A DNA stretch of 64,000 bases from Marisa cornuarietis (GCA_004794655.1 SMMW01000522.1:1612001-1676000); one strand, 5' to 3'. Shown: positions 11,201-23,829, counted from the first letter of the stretch. Numbers and translations are program-made. Notes: generated by a model from the letters alone, not told the origin.

Positions 11201-12209
11201 ATTGTGTCGAAGGGTTATTGCTGACCAGCAAAACTTGCATAGGGAAAGAATCCTGTTTCACACTTACTGATTTTAACGTGTCAACAATGTCAACTGCTTG
11301 TAGTTTTGTACTTTAAAAAAAAATGTAAACATCTTTTGAAGGAGACTTACCAGTCCCATGATGCACTTGTACTGTGTGTAGACCCCACAGAATCCCAAAA
11401 GTGTGATGACAATGATGGCGCTACCCACAGTAATCATCAGTACAGAGTCAAAGCGATAGATTGCTGCACTGATGAGTGTAGACAACTGCTTGTTTCCATA
11501 CTCTGCCTGCAGTGTCCAGATCCCAACTCCCATGATTGCAAAACCACCAACCTATGATACATAATTTTTATGCTTTAGCCCAGAGATATGGCATTGCTGC
11601 ATTGGCTGCATATGAGATGTACAAACCACTCTAAATAAGGCTGCAAGACATTATTAAGAGCTTATATAACACACCCTCAATCTGCATTAGTGAAAACTAC
11701 AGGTCAAATATGACGACAGAACAAAATGCTGTAAAAAAATCACTGCACAAATTACGACAAAACAGACATAGAAAACATAATCAAAAGTAAGATATAAAGT
11801 AGAAAGAATCCAACAATCATCATACAATGGCAAACAAAATGCATCTTGAAGCTCTGCAACACTGAAAAAATGAATAGGGGGGGATGAATTCCAAATGTTG
11901 GGCCTCTCCCCCACCAACAAAAGAAAAAGTCCCGAATAAAACACAAATCTTCATAACAATCATGTTAAAATGAATTAACAATTCGTTTCTGATTTTGTTT
12001 CAGCAGTCTACAAGAACTGGTTATTACACACAACTTTATATCATACCATACAGAACACTAATCATTCTTTAACTCACCAGAATAATGACCAAAAAGGTCA
12101 ACAGGAGAAGCCTTAGCCATTTCTGACGTTTGGCAGCCTGAGAATTTCCACTGTATAAGTTGTCCAAATCCTCATTTGTCTGCAGATAGTTGCGTATAGT
12201 GGAACTCAT
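8200..12209 (-). CDS. Tetraspanin A, complete, eight coding exons, 300 aa
   Basis: Tetraspanins are four-pass membrane organisers that gather integrins, receptors and proteases into membrane domains. Exons on the minus strand in coding order: 12209-12078, 11551-11351, 10680-10606, 10291-10172, 9524-9434, 9201-9056, 8839-8756 and 8253-8200; every junction has AG/GT sites and matching phase. Residues ~31-55, 80-102, 112-134 and 264-293 are membrane segments. The large extracellular loop has the family's CCG motif (FECCG, 177-181), PSSCC (212-216), and Cys 225 and 257, six cysteines in all. Possible N-glycosylation sequons are at N187, N207 and N249. The start ATG has G at -3. The N-terminal tail (MSSTIRNYLQTNEDLDNLY) has no juxtamembrane cysteine, which is a little unusual. 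The exact subfamily (CD151-, TSPAN9- or TSPAN18-like) cannot be settled by eye. Confidence 0.95.
8756..8839 (-). CDS. Tetraspanin A exon 7
   Basis: 84 nt, phase 0 to 0, donor GTAAGT. It encodes GCFDVLRKYLLYTGGVIGSS and AIVVGIFM: the last loop cysteine and the start of membrane segment 4. Confidence 0.93.
9003..9024. repeat. (CA)n microsatellite
   Basis: A short uninterrupted CA run just downstream of tetraspanin A exon 6, inside the intron. Confidence 0.9.
9056..9201 (-). CDS. Tetraspanin A exon 6
   Basis: Acceptor ATTTGCAG, donor GTATGT. It encodes NNSKVPSSCCRGDENLDLCM and a Gly/Pro-rich stretch ending LSTLNYTLYTT. PSSCC is the second cysteine signature of tetraspanin loops. Confidence 0.93.
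9434..9524 (-). CDS. Tetraspanin A exon 5
   Basis: Acceptor GTTTTCAG. It encodes FECCGAFGDTNSSTSWALYK and RSQWWSEKFN, with the diagnostic CCG motif. Of two overlapping donors, GTAGGT at 9433-9428 keeps the reading frame; the one 4 nt further on would give a stop. Confidence 0.93.
10172..10291 (-). CDS. Tetraspanin A exon 4
   Basis: 120 nt, phase 0 to 0, donor GTGAGT. It encodes LEDKVKEKMEGIIISHYGIN then VDLNSENRQITEAWDTIQRT, the helices just before the CCG motif. Confidence 0.93.
10606..10680 (-). CDS. Tetraspanin A exon 3
   Basis: 75 nt, phase 0 to 0, donor GTGAGT. It encodes HLGLLAFMSVMLFVAGIIGY and VLISD, membrane segment 3. Confidence 0.93.
11005..11145 (+). mobile_element. LINE reverse-transcriptase C-terminal fragment in a tetraspanin A intron
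   Basis: Plus-strand reading IPQITLLKQMKSIFYAGLRL then WNSLLNNLHHMDSTKHFKND and LNMYL matches the widespread tail of non-LTR retrotransposon ORF2 proteins (the G-x-x-LWNSLP...FK..L..YL block). It is antisense to the host gene and lies between exons 2 and 3. No upstream polymerase core is visible, so this is a 5'-truncated dead copy. Confidence 0.7.
11351..11551 (-). CDS. Tetraspanin A exon 2
   Basis: 201 nt, phase 0 to 0, acceptor TATCATAG, donor GTAAGT. It encodes the end of membrane segment 1 (VGGFAIMGVGIWTLQ), the small loop, and membrane segment 2 ending ITLLGFCGVYTQYKCIMGL. Confidence 0.95.
12078..12209 (-). CDS. Tetraspanin A exon 1 coding part
   Basis: The ATG at 12209-12207 opens MSSTIRNYLQTNEDLDNLYS; the exon ends WLRLLLLTFLVIIL at donor GTGAGT. 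The same exon continues as 5' UTR to 12260, where a TTTTACAG acceptor implies at least one noncoding exon further upstream. Confidence 0.9.
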
Positions 12210-12260
12210 CTCGCACCGACTTCAGCTGCTGCTGTCATCAGCTTCAGCACATGTTACACA
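12210..12260 (-). other. 5' UTR segment of tetraspanin A
   Basis: These 51 nt lie between a plausible splice acceptor (CTTTTACAG on the minus strand) and the ATG, and contain no other in-frame ATG. Confidence 0.6.
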
Positions 12261-13900
12261 CTGTAAAAGTAAAAACTATCTCTATATGAGGGGGTGCAAG
12301 GCTTAACTGGTGCTTAATCGGGTTTTATGTGAAAGTATTAAGGTACTGTTATAGGATTTGATTAACAACTGTGAATCTTTGGTCATTTACATGTTTTATC
12401 AGGGAAGGTAAAACATGGCAGAAAAAAAGAGGACATGGTGATTCTGTAACAGTTTGTTCCCATGTACAGTCAAAAGGCTGTGGCATCTTTACACTTTTTG
12501 TTTGTTTGTGTATGTGTGCGTGCAGACACATAAAAACATACCAACCCCCTTTCCCACACATGCATATCCACACATTGATGTCTAGAAAACCTTAGGCTAT
12601 GTTTTTACCATGGCAGATTGTATGGGCTAGCTGTGTTACATAAAATATGTTAGTTTACATTATAGGAATCCATTCAAAGAGAGGCAGATACAAACAAAAT
12701 TAAGAATTAAATAGTTTAATTTCAAGTAGTGTGGTTTTTCTAGAATGACTAAATGCTGTAGAAAAATCATAATACGATCTCAAACCAATTTGAAAAGTGA
12801 CCAAGCTGTTACAAAGGATGACATCAAGACATAGTAAAAGACTAGAAATACGCCATTAGCATCCAAAAATTAACCTGTTATTTAAAACAACCAATTGTTG
12901 AAAAAACCTGATTGTTATCCAGTGATCTAAACCTTGTGTGAGTTTTAGCACTCCGTCTTGAGCACAAGACCTGCACTTGTCATACTCCACACAGGACTGG
13001 ATCTGTTTGCTGGCACTGTGTCAATGCAAGTGTCAACAGCTAAGAGTAATCTACAGGTTCTGTCCGTGGTATAGCTCCTGAGAATGAACTTACCATGTAT
13101 AGATCACATGACACAAGCAACTTCACTCACTTTTGGTTCTTTGCCAGCATTCTGTGCAGTGTGTGTGAATGTGAAGTGTGTATGTGTGTGTGTGTGTTTC
13201 GGGGGGGTTGTTTCACAATATGCTCTTGCACAAAATTCTGTAACTACTAATGTAATAGAAAATATCATATTCAGGAACAATGTTTTGGATAGTGGTAGGT
13301 CAGAATTGGGAATCGCAAACCTCTAATATGGCTTATTACAACAGACAATGTATCCCAAACAAGACAAAATTAAGGCATAAGGGGGGGGGCAGTCAAAGTT
13401 AACCCATAAAGAATGGTTGCCAAGTCATTTTGAGTTATTCTGATTCTAACATGGATATAACTCACAAAGTGTCTACTATACAGAAACAGAAGGCTGGTAT
13501 AAGGGAGACTGATAACAGGTAGTATGACAACTGACCTGAAAGAAATATAGCTTGCTTCAAAGAACAGATGAGGAGTGGTTGAAAACATTTAGCATTGAGC
13601 TGGTGTTGAAAATCTGCTCTACCTGGATAGGGAGTAGGTAAGGATACAGGATAAAGTGTGGAAAAAAGTTAATCGTATAATATGACGTTCAGACGAAGGG
13701 CAGTATCATGAATATCAGATTGGAAACGGAGAACACAATGTGCACCTGCACTATATTGCACTATCCACTATTAGAAAGCTGGCATCTGCTCGATGAAACT
13801 ATTTCATGAATTACTTACCCAGTGAGGTGTAATGTATAAGATTAAATCCACACTGTACTAAGTGCAAACCTCATCTATAGCAACCGCCATCCACAAGAGC
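12261..13900. other. Upstream of tetraspanin A: probable 5' intron, no coding
   Basis: AT-rich and CpG-poor like the gene bodies to its left. Minus-strand donor-like sites lie at 13093-13088 (ATG then GTAAGT) and 13818-13813 (CACTGG then GTAAGT); either could end a noncoding first exon. Neither can be proved from sequence alone. Confidence 0.35.
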
Positions 13901-16900
13901 CAAGGCTGCCCTCCCTGCTCTCCATTTCCTACCCCCGATGTTGCGACCCGTCGCTAGCTGCCTGTGCTCTTATCTCAAAACAGCAGACCGCCCTCAGTCT
14001 GTAGGAATAAAATATTTCAGCTCCTCTGCGTCTGACGCCATCTACGCACACTGCAACTCGCCGTTTACCTGCGTCAATCTTCCGGGCAGCAGCAGGGTAT
14101 GTAACTATGGCTACCCGCCGTCACCGAAGCGATTCCCCCCATTGTCTACCTGTGCAGGTAAACCACTTGAGAGTCGCGATCATGGAAGGCTACTCCTGCA
14201 AAGAAGTAAATTCGCTCAATTAGAGTTACTTTTCTTGAATTACGATAGGTGCTCGTCAAAATCCTTTGCATTCATTGCCCGTTTGATCCAGAACAAAATC
14301 ATTTTCAATTTAAATGCATTCATCACTGTTATATCTCAGCTCTGCTGGTTTGCTTTTATCACGGTAAGCTACCGGGGTGACCTAAGCATTATGTATGTCG
14401 CTCCAGAATAACTGTGGTAAAAACATTATGACATGATGATAATGAACCTGTCTAGTCGTCATGTAAGAAGGAAGGAAAGAAATTTGATTTAGTCATCAAT
14501 TGCTTAACCGACGACTTCTCCGCTTTTAAGACTCCGTTATTAGTCGGCTGCTCGGCCTACATTGTATGGGTACTGTACGTGGTGCTACACCTGCGTCGCT
14601 GCAACGACCATGCACCACACAGCACGATGTACGTCCCATTACATCTGCACCTGCGCCAAACATCATTCTGACCGATATAGCTACAGTCACTGCTTCTCAG
14701 AAAGTGTAATCGGACTTCCACTTATGAGTATTCTCCTATGCGACAAACAGTTTATCGCAAAGATAAACCTCCCCAGATATGGCCGTTATATTCTCTGGTG
14801 ATGTGAGCGTCCCACCTGTCGCAACGGCACTGCGATGTGACGTCATCACACGTTCTTCCTCTCACTGAGCCGTTGTTTAATTCTCACAGTACAGCCACAG
14901 TGAAATATTCCGGTCAGTCTGTGTTATTCTCTGTTATCTTGCTATATTGTCGACGTGTTGACTAAAGCCCGTCGTTGACCTCTTAAATCGTTCGTGACAT
15001 TAAAGTGGCAGCAGTGTGTATAACAAAAGGTGAGCCGTGCACTGAGGGATGTTGGTGGTGGGGTGGGATAGGAAGGTAGAAGGAAGATATCCAAGAAGAA
15101 GGTGACGGCTGTCCCCAGTCAGGTTAAGCAAATGTAATCTTGTACAGAGTTGTTGTAGTGTCTGATGCTTCAATCAAACAACAAAAAGACCAACGTCTTT
15201 ACACTCGAGGAAGGGGGGAGAGGACAAAACTTGTAGAAGCAAAAGTTATGAAAAGAGGAATGCGAGGGTACGGTCTCGTGCCCATATAACGTGTAGGGGG
15301 AGGAGGTTTTATGATTATGGTGACGAACTGTAAGCAGCTGCACCCTGTACACAGTATCAGCTGTCACTACCGCCGCTCTGAAATATGGTGGCCGTGTCTC
15401 CATTGTGCTCTATGTTTAACCCCAACTTTGTCAAGCCGACTGTGCGTCATAAGTGAAGGAATTAAGTTTTATCATGTCAGCAGTCCGCTCAGAATCCGAT
15501 TCCTATGATGTTAAAGGTGAGATGCAATACCGTGTTACATCTCTTGCGTCAGCTAGTTCATGGAAGCCACTGTATAACATATTATTCCGCGGCAGTTTTC
15601 GAAAGGAACCTTAACGTTTACTGTAACCAAAAGTAGGATTGTCCGGACAATTGCGAGGTATAAAACTAAACATCTTTTAAGAAACACATCAGAATGTCAT
15701 AGGAACTAACGAGAATGCAAAATGGTTCACCCAAGAAAAATAGATTGCAGCACAAACTTTGCACATGTAAGACTGCCTGCTGCTGCTCTGAAGACTCGTT
15801 TAAGTCCACTGCAAACAAGGACCGAAGCTTCTCTAGATACGAAAGTTGGGGTGGTTATCGGCCGTGTTCCATTCGGTGAGCAAGAAGACAACTTTGTTCT
15901 CCTTGCCGCTGTTTTCCGAGGCTTTCCAGGACCAAGGATCTCGCCTACCTACAGCTCCAGCTGGTTTCCACTGGCCACTAAAGGCGCTATAGATTTATCC
16001 GAGGGAAATGCTCGGTTCTTTACATAGTCATGGGAATCTCAAAATGTATGGGGGCCGTTCACATCAGAGAGTTCTTTTCCCCCTTTTCTCAGATGTCAAG
16101 AGTGCAAGCGACTTTTTCGATGGTTTAGCTCAGGCGTTGTCCTTTGAAGTTGCTCCCCCGACAAAACCAGAGAGGGTGGTCTGGGCAATTAGCAGCTGGG
16201 GAGGGAAGGGGGCGAGAGATTGGGGAATGTAACAGATTGGGGAGGTGGGTAAGAGTGTTGTTGCCAGGAAATTGCGAGGAAGACATTAGGGATTGAAAGG
16301 CCCATTTACACCGCTTCCGTATTATCGACATGTTGCCAAACGTACGTAGAACGACTGGCAGACGAATTATGCAGATGGTGTGATATATCCGTGCTGTTAG
16401 GCTGGCTGCTGTACAGACAAGCTCTTTTCTCACTTGTACAATGAAAATCTGCAGGCTTGAGTCAATAACGGCCACGGGAAAAGTCCCAGAGGCACTAACC
16501 ACTAGGACTAGGCTCATCTCTGCCTGCGAGGACGGAGGGCTCAGTGGACACCGCCACATCTCCACACCAGGATAAGTGATTAGTCCTAAGAACTTACCTA
16601 GCTTCCTAATCAAATCCACTTGCACCCTAAGGACACACATCAATTGACCTCCGATGCTAACAGTAATGTGCCTTAGGGACACATTGTAGTAACTTGTGGA
16701 GTTCAGGTATCAGCAGTGCGTCTGTAAGGGAGTGAAGTCCTCCTGGACCTGCATTGGGTTCAACTGATGTTGCAGCACACCTAAACACACACAACTGTAA
16801 CGACGCTGCTCATGCGATTATTATTTTCACGACCAGCTAACCTGTTGCAAAGGGGCGAAGACAAAGCCAATCAAGCAAAATAAAAAAAGAAGTTATATTT

Positions 16901-19580
16901 AAGAAAGCTTATATGTAAGAAATGTCCTGACATTGCAGTTACTCTGAAGACTCACTTCACCCGTGCTCCATCTCTGCTTGTCCTCCAAATCGCCTGCTCT
17001 GTTTTTTAATGGAGTATTGCACGTGGACAGACTCGTCTTTCTTTGGAAAGGGAAAGTTGGAGCGAGGGAGCCCGGATGACGGAACACGACGTCTCGCCCA
17101 TACATTCGTTTTACATTCTTTTTAGTCTCGCCTCAAAGAACTGGGGCCCAGCTGAGAGTTCTGTAAAAGAAAGAAACCGATGGAGAAATCCTTCCATTTT
17201 TCCTCTCGTCACCAGCGCCTGCCTGGCGCGCGGAGCGACCTGCGACTAAACTCCGGCCGAGATGTGCTGTGGTCACAGGGCCAGGGCTCCTCGCCGTTCT
17301 CCTCAATTTTCTGGAAATGCAAACCAAACAGCGCCTGGTGCGGCAATCAATGAGGGCAAGGGGGACTAGGGGCTTGGTGGGAAGGGGGAGTAGTGGGATA
17401 GGTTGCCGGATTACAATGTGGCCGGCCGGTCGAGGAAACCCAAGCTTCAGTAAACGGCGCCAGACCAAGGCTGGCGTTTCCGACAGTTTGAAGAGGCTGG
17501 CGAAGATAAAGACAGTGACCTCGGTCCCTGCCGCTCAGCTGGTCTCGGAGTCGGGTAGGAAGGGGTTGAAGAAGTGAGGTCGGATGCATGAAGATATCGT
17601 GACTGTAAAAGGGGAAGCCGTCGTTGAGTATTTCTCAGAGGAACGAAGACTCCACTGTTAAGATTGCTGTCCTGATTATATTGTCTTCCACTTCTATCTC
17701 CTCTCAGGACCAAGGGTCAAGAAGGCATGCTGACGCATGATCGTGGATACATGTCCAGTCCGACATGTGGGATTTGTGTAGACACAATAAACAGGTTTAT
17801 TAGGATAAACACACTGCGCATGCTATATTTGGAAAGGGTAACGACACTATCTTAGCCATCATATGCTATATTAAGTGGCTGGAGTTTAAGAACAAGCAAT
17901 TAAGCAATGAAGGAGATACCGTGCAGCAAGTTTTCTTCGCTTAATATTATAATCACACTAGTATATAAGCATCAGGTCAAGGCAGCACCTTATATGGCAG
18001 AGCGTAAGGCTGATGTCTGTATGTCTTTTTATACTGTATATACTTATATATTGTGGACAGTTTGTGCGCATGACCGCTGCAAAGCAGTGAATAAAGTCTT
18101 TAGTTACTTTTTCCTGTTTTTTTTAAAAACCTGTTTTCATTGATGCACGTGACAAAGGATTTCATTTCCGGGTACACCATTTGGGATTTGTATCGTCATA
18201 ATGGTAACTCATTCTAGCCAGAAAAGGATAAGTTTGTGGACTTTTTTCTATCACACCACTCATTACCCCAAAGTGGACTTGTTGACGATCACCAGGAATT
18301 AATCTTGTTCTGGATTTTATTCTCTCACTGAAATATCGTGTCTAGAACTATGTGCTTCGCAGACGACTTCCATCCGTCTAATCAACCGCACTTAAGTGAT
18401 GGTACTTGGCGAATGAAGAGCTACACAGTATCTTCCTACTGCGTTTCAGCACCTCCTACTTGTTTCACGCATAGTTAGTAAAATAAATTGACAAATATTG
18501 TCATATTAATAAGTGGAAGTGGTCTAATCACAAATCTATAAATATTCTTGATGAGTGTAAGCGATGTGGGATATCTTTGGCGGCTATATGCTTGAGATTG
18601 TATATATAAATGTATCGTATACAGCAAGCTTAAGTGTGTCGGTCTGTGCAATGACATCTCTTGTATGGGCAGAGGTGGGGAAGAGAGGAGAATGCGATAT
18701 ACAAGTGTCCTCTGTTACTTTGTTTGTTAGGTCCCTTCATTTATAACCACATTACTTTTATAAATACGCTTCATGTGTAAGGTATGTGCATTTCTTATCA
18801 CTTTACATTTATAAACACAGAATATGTTTAATGGGCGATATTAGGCGGGAAATTGTGAGAAGTAATAATACAGATGGAGTCCATTCTGACAGAAAGTTGT
18901 CGACTCTTTCCTTAAAGTCGAAGTTGTAGAAGGCAGGGTACGTTTAACGAGTCTCCCATAATGTGTTCATGCCTACAGTATTGTGTGGGATTAGGAGACG
19001 TTATTAAACGCACTTGGTAGTTAGTATAAGTGGTGGTGGTGGTGGTGGCTTTGTTAGTAACAGCGATACCTCTGATGTTAGTGGTGCTGGCGATCGATGA
19101 TGAGGACAAAGACAAGGGAGTGGTTACGACGTGTATGCGGGTGATACGCTTTAGGGACAAGGGAGATTCTGGACATGGCACCGCGGATAAAAAGATAGAG
19201 GGCAGAAAACAAAAATTACTCCGGGGAAGTTTAGCGCCAGCCATATCAATATCTCGCTACACGACATGGAAGAGTCCAAAGAATGTGCTATGCTATGAGA
19301 TTCTTTAAGTCTATTTCACTGAAGGCAAGTGAGTGTGTATACGCTACGAAGCAATCGCTGTCGTCACGGGTTAGTTAGTTAATTGTTGTTTTATGCCAAC
19401 TCAGAAACTAAGGCTAGATGAGTAGGGAAGATGGGTACAACTCCTAGTCATTGGTCATTGACGGAGCACCGCATTAGTACTGCTACAGAGGCCAGGATCT
19501 TTGACGGAGCGTCTGCATCAGCGTGATGCATTACCTGCGAGACAAAGCTCTTGAGCTGATGAAGAAACAGCTATCTCTCC
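13901..19580. other. Intergenic, no supported gene
   Basis: Base composition becomes CpG-richer here. Open frames up to 185 codons occur (for example 16125-16682 minus), but none shows a recognisable domain, membrane pattern or clean splice context. The stretch nearest tetraspanin A (about 13.9-15 kb) is the likeliest place for its promoter. Confidence 0.4.
19375..19480 (+). repeat. Possible gastropod-type dispersed repeat fragment
   Basis: The run GTTAGTTAGTTAATTGTTGT followed by TTTATGCCAACTCAG and AACTAAGGC resembles the start of a dispersed repeat common in gastropod genomes (TTGTTTTACGCC.ACTCAGCAA-like). This is from memory of such repeats; only the first ~50 bp look similar, so the call is tentative. 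Confidence 0.3.
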
Positions 19581-19587
19581 CCGCCCT

Positions 19588-19664
<77 letters not shown>
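19588..19664. repeat. Compound (CT)n(CA)n microsatellite
   Basis: About 23 nt of CT followed directly by about 54 nt of CA. The longest open frame in the window (minus, 19531-20250) runs through it and owes its end to this repeat. Confidence 0.95.
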
Positions 19665-19669
<5 letters not shown>

Positions 19670-21339
19670 TAAGTGGCTTGGTGATTTAAGCGATGAATAC
19701 AGAATTTCCCAGATGAGCAGGCATGTTCCATGTACAAAATGTCCCCCCCCCCCACTATCTCACTCTGTATGTATGTAACTCGAAGCGTATTCCAGTGAGG
19801 ACTTTTCTCCAGGGTATACACAATAACCTTGCTTCTCGTCTGGGGTTTTATCTGACGGTGATCGCGCTGATGGTAATGATGGGATTGGGAGTACACTGAT
19901 GACGTGACTTCCCACCGAGGTATCGACCGCGAAGTGCGTGCAGCAGGGGCGCTAATTTGCACTGGCTCGGTGTTTGGAAATACATCAAGCAGGTCAATCT
20001 GCACTAACTTGCCCGTCTGGGAACATAAACAGAGACGTGATCGCTGGGTAGTTTTAAAACGTGTACAGACACATGACACATGACACTTTGTTTTCAAAAA
20101 TATACAGGGGTGAGATAACTCCTTTTTATAAAGAAAAAAGTTTACAAGTTCAAGATCAATCGCTTGTATTTGAAACGTAAACAAAAACATCCCAAGCTCG
20201 ATTTTTGTAGGGACACGATCATTCTTTTGTGGAACCTTGTGGAGAAACATATGGTAACTCGCTTATTTTAAGCGCATACAAACTACCTTGTTTTTCTACA
20301 CACATCAATTAAAGTAAACTGTTAGTTTGAAGCGTATGGAAAGACAAGGTAGTTGGCTAGTTTTAAAAATACAGGGGGACATAATATTTCCCTTATTGTC
20401 AACGATATACACGTGCATGTTGAGTACAAGAACGTGGATCTCGAGCACTTTGACCCCGTTGACCTAACATTATTCTTTTAAAAGTAAAATCTCGGTTTTG
20501 CGGTCTCAGATTTAAAAAAGTGAATAGGATCAATGTTAATGAGTCTACTCTCGGACACAGAGCGTGGACATGAAAATAAAACCTACCCTAAGGCAAAGCT
20601 GGTTCCTAGAGTCACACCACACACGCACCCGACAGACTATGACGCTGGCTGAGAAAACTGGGGTACAAAAGCGCGCACACATCCACAAACTTGTATCTCT
20701 CCCCCACCACACATACAGCTGTCACCTTATTATTTAAAAAATAATGTGTGGGAATTTCTGCTCTGCCTGTATCTCTACATTACTTAGCGTGTTAACATAA
20801 TCATACTGGACAACGTTTGTACCCCAAATAGGAAACCCATACAAGATAACGACCTGTAGCTCACAATGAAAGTACGATGACCTGAAAGAAAACATCTACC
20901 AGCTTAATTTACGGGTCATTTATTACATAGATCGCCCAGGGTCAAAGACACTGACACAAGTCATCTGTTTCTTCTTGTGGGACAACAGAGACGTCTCATA
21001 ACCCAGGACCCAGGGACCAGTCAGTCAATGTTGAGTCGATCGCAGACTGTTTTGACGTTTCCCTACACTCACTGCGATTCACAGCTAAGCCAGAAATTAA
21101 GGGAACTGGAGAGCTGCACGAGACCCACAGGCCTGAAGAAGGAGCAAGACAAAAAAACTGTTTCTTACTCGTTGAAAGTCTCCTAGGAGAGGACGGTCGT
21201 TAAACAAATGAGTGGCGAAGACAAAGAAAGCGAAAAAACAAAATCCCACTTTCTTTGATAAAACACAGGACCAGAGAAAGGTGATTTCTATTTAGACTTT
21301 GATGCTTCACACTTCGGTTTATCGTTAAACAAGAGCAGC

Positions 21340-21344
<5 letters not shown>

Positions 21345-21372
<28 letters not shown>

Positions 21373-21401
21373 CGGGTTGTGTGTGAGAGAGAGAGAGAGA
21401 C
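21345..21401. repeat. (GT)n and (GA)n microsatellite pair
   Basis: GT run at 21345-21372, a short interruption, then GA run at about 21384-21401. Confidence 0.95.
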
Positions 21402-22379
21402 AGAGTGAGTCAGCTAGAAAGGTTGGGGAGGAATGAAGGTTAGCTGTACTTTGCACTTATATTATAAGGACGCGATGGACTAAAAAGCAAAAGCCAAGTA
21501 CCAATCAACAGAAAATACACAATTGTTCCATTACCTCAGCTTCTTATACTTATTTACACCTTCCTGATAACTGGCTGCACACTATAGTCCTCAGTTACCC
21601 TGCGGCAAGGGGGAGAGAACTCGACTCCCAGGGGAACACGTAGGCACACTCGTCACTCCTTGGACACCAAGCGGAAAAAAGAAAAATCCTCATACAGAAA
21701 ATGTTTTAAGCTAGGTCACACAAACAGTCTCTCTGCGGGACATTCGGGATGCCAGGCAGGTGGTGATGCGGACGCGCAGCTGAGTGAACGAAATGAGCCA
21801 ACAACGCACGCACCGCAGCATTGACCAGTAGGACGAGCTACTTCCCTTCAATAAGGGAGGGAGCGGAGTTGTCTAGTGGCACTCAGGATGAAAGCCTGTC
21901 GTTAAAGGGCGGCACCAGAGTGATGGAGTGCTGGTTCCACTGTCCGTCTGAAAGACCGAGGCCCAAGTCAATGAGAAGATCGCGCTGAAGAATGGAAGGA
22001 GGTAACTGGATGAAAGCAGACGATAGAGTGAGCGGATAGAGGGGCTGGCTTCGTGAAGATAGCAGTAAGATGCACAGAAAGGACGATGCATGCAATGCGA
22101 CGGGGGAATAGGTGCACGTAAAGAAATGGCGGTCCTTGCTCGGAGGTCACAACTGCAGATAATAATGAATGATATGTTCAGACTTAGTGATGATCCTGCC
22201 ATACCTAGCTACCCACCCAGCCATTGGATCATCTAAAAGAAGCATGCTGTGTTCAAGTATCGAAGCCGGCTGGTATAATTCCCGTTTGGGAATAATAAAG
22301 TTAATTATTTGCTATTTGTTCTAGCTATTCGGCTATCCACTTCTTCCAAGGTAGGAAATGAACTTTTGCGAACTGGGAT

Positions 22380-22380
<1 letters not shown>

Positions 22381-22461
<81 letters not shown>
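22381..22461. repeat. (CACG)n(CA)n microsatellite
   Basis: Four CACG/CGCA steps grade into about 60 nt of perfect CA. Apparent proteins on both strands here (poly-Thr/His or poly-Val/Cys) are artefacts of the repeat. Confidence 0.95.
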
Positions 22462-22463
<2 letters not shown>

Positions 22464-23649
22464 TTTCATGCACATTAATGACGCAGAAATAGGAAGACAG
22501 ACCGAAGGACAGACAATACAAAACAGAAGTGTATGTGTGTTAGAAAGAGAGAGAGGAAGAGGAATGAAAGGACAAGCTCTCTCGGTGATCCCTACACAAG
22601 CGGCTTTGGAAGTCAGTAACTCCTCAATAAGTCCCACCATCAAAGCCCTAGCTGGCAACGCAACTGACAAGAAAATTAATTTTATGCATGACATGCTGAA
22701 TGCAAGACGGGAAGGACCCCTGCCCCCGGGCTCTCTGATGTGGTGGTCACCAAGCTGCTGGTAAATGTGTCTCGTTGCCTACCATTATATCCGCTGCAAG
22801 TGTTAGTCTGCATTAGCATGCCACGCCACGGCGCGGGCGGGTGAAAAGAAGGATGAAGCTGTCAGTACTGATCTGAATCCCAACAGTTTTTGAAATGCAC
22901 GGCATTGCCTGCCCGTTCTCTGGAATGCACCACGGTCGACCACTCCAGCATCCAGCGCAGACGTAAAGGGAGATAACGACAGATAACGCGATTGCGTCAA
23001 ATCTCGTTTCTTTGCAGACCCATGCGCACAATGCACGTGCTAAACTCTACATGGGCACTGACGGCGCGGTGCAGAATAGGATCGTCATGACCGCCTGACT
23101 GGAGAGCCCCCCCTGAACAGCAAGAGGCATTAAGTCTCGTGACAAGGGCAAATTTAGCGCGTAGCTATCATATTCGCTTGATTGAATGAACCTTCCCGAG
23201 AGGGCAAAGGGTGTGTGTGTGTGGGGGGGGGGACTTTTCAACTCCAAGGGGTGCAAAGTCCTCGAGATTTTGTGTAATCGCCGCAGTAAATTTTCTTATT
23301 TCACAGTCGATAGCCGATCAGTGGGAGGGCTCACCCTTATGACGTCTGCAGTTGGAGAAACTGGCCAGTGGGAGAATGCGGCTGTCACTTGTCCAGGGAA
23401 GCATAAGCTGTAAAACATCTAGCACGATCCAAATGAATTCCGCAACCGGAGGACCTGACCCCAGCCTGCTTTCTTGATCATCGCAAATATGTTGCTACTT
23501 ACCTTTCATGCTACTTGCCAACTAACAGCCTGTCACGCTACTTACAAGCCGTTTGTCAGCAGCAACATGATGGTGAAGCTGGTCAGTAAGGTCACGATAT
23601 CTTAAAATGATAATTTGTAAATTTTGTGCTTTTCTTAAAATTTATTAAT

Positions 23650-23829
23650 TGAGGATGCTCTGGATCTCGTAAAGAGAACATAGAACTAATGACTTTGTAT
23701 GAAGCACTCGTGGAACACCAGGAACTCTTGCTTGCAACAGTGAAGTGGCGTAAGCTGGTCTGGTCTGGCCACGTGACCCGGCATGACACCATGTCGAAGA
23801 CCGGTACCAGTCAAGCGACGACTGACTGA
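23650..23829 (+). mobile_element. Degenerate LINE reverse-transcriptase tail
   Basis: One frame reads RMLWIS, a stop, then REHRTNDFV; after a frameshift the reading continues YEALVEHQELLLATVKWRKL then VWSGHVTRHDTMSKT. This is the well-known C-terminal block of non-LTR retrotransposon proteins in invertebrates and fish (RML.I....R.N..V, HQELLLATVKRRKL, WFGHVTRHD). An in-frame stop and at least one frameshift mark it as a pseudogene fragment. Confidence 0.8.

Noticed and set aside
13938..14411. 157-codon plus-strand open frame upstream of tetraspanin A
   Set aside because: No domain; sits in CpG-rich probable promoter DNA where stops are rarer.
16125..16682. 185-codon minus-strand open frame
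   Set aside because: No recognisable family, mixed composition, no supporting exon structure. Kept as chance unless transcripts appear.
19531..20250. Longest open frame in the window (239 codons, minus)
   Set aside because: It runs through the (CT)n(CA)n microsatellite, shows no domain or signal, and has no splice or promoter support; length is due to chance plus the stop-free repeat.
22305..22764. Overlapping open frames on both strands with poly-Thr/His or poly-Val/Cys
   Set aside because: Artefacts of the (CA)n microsatellite.
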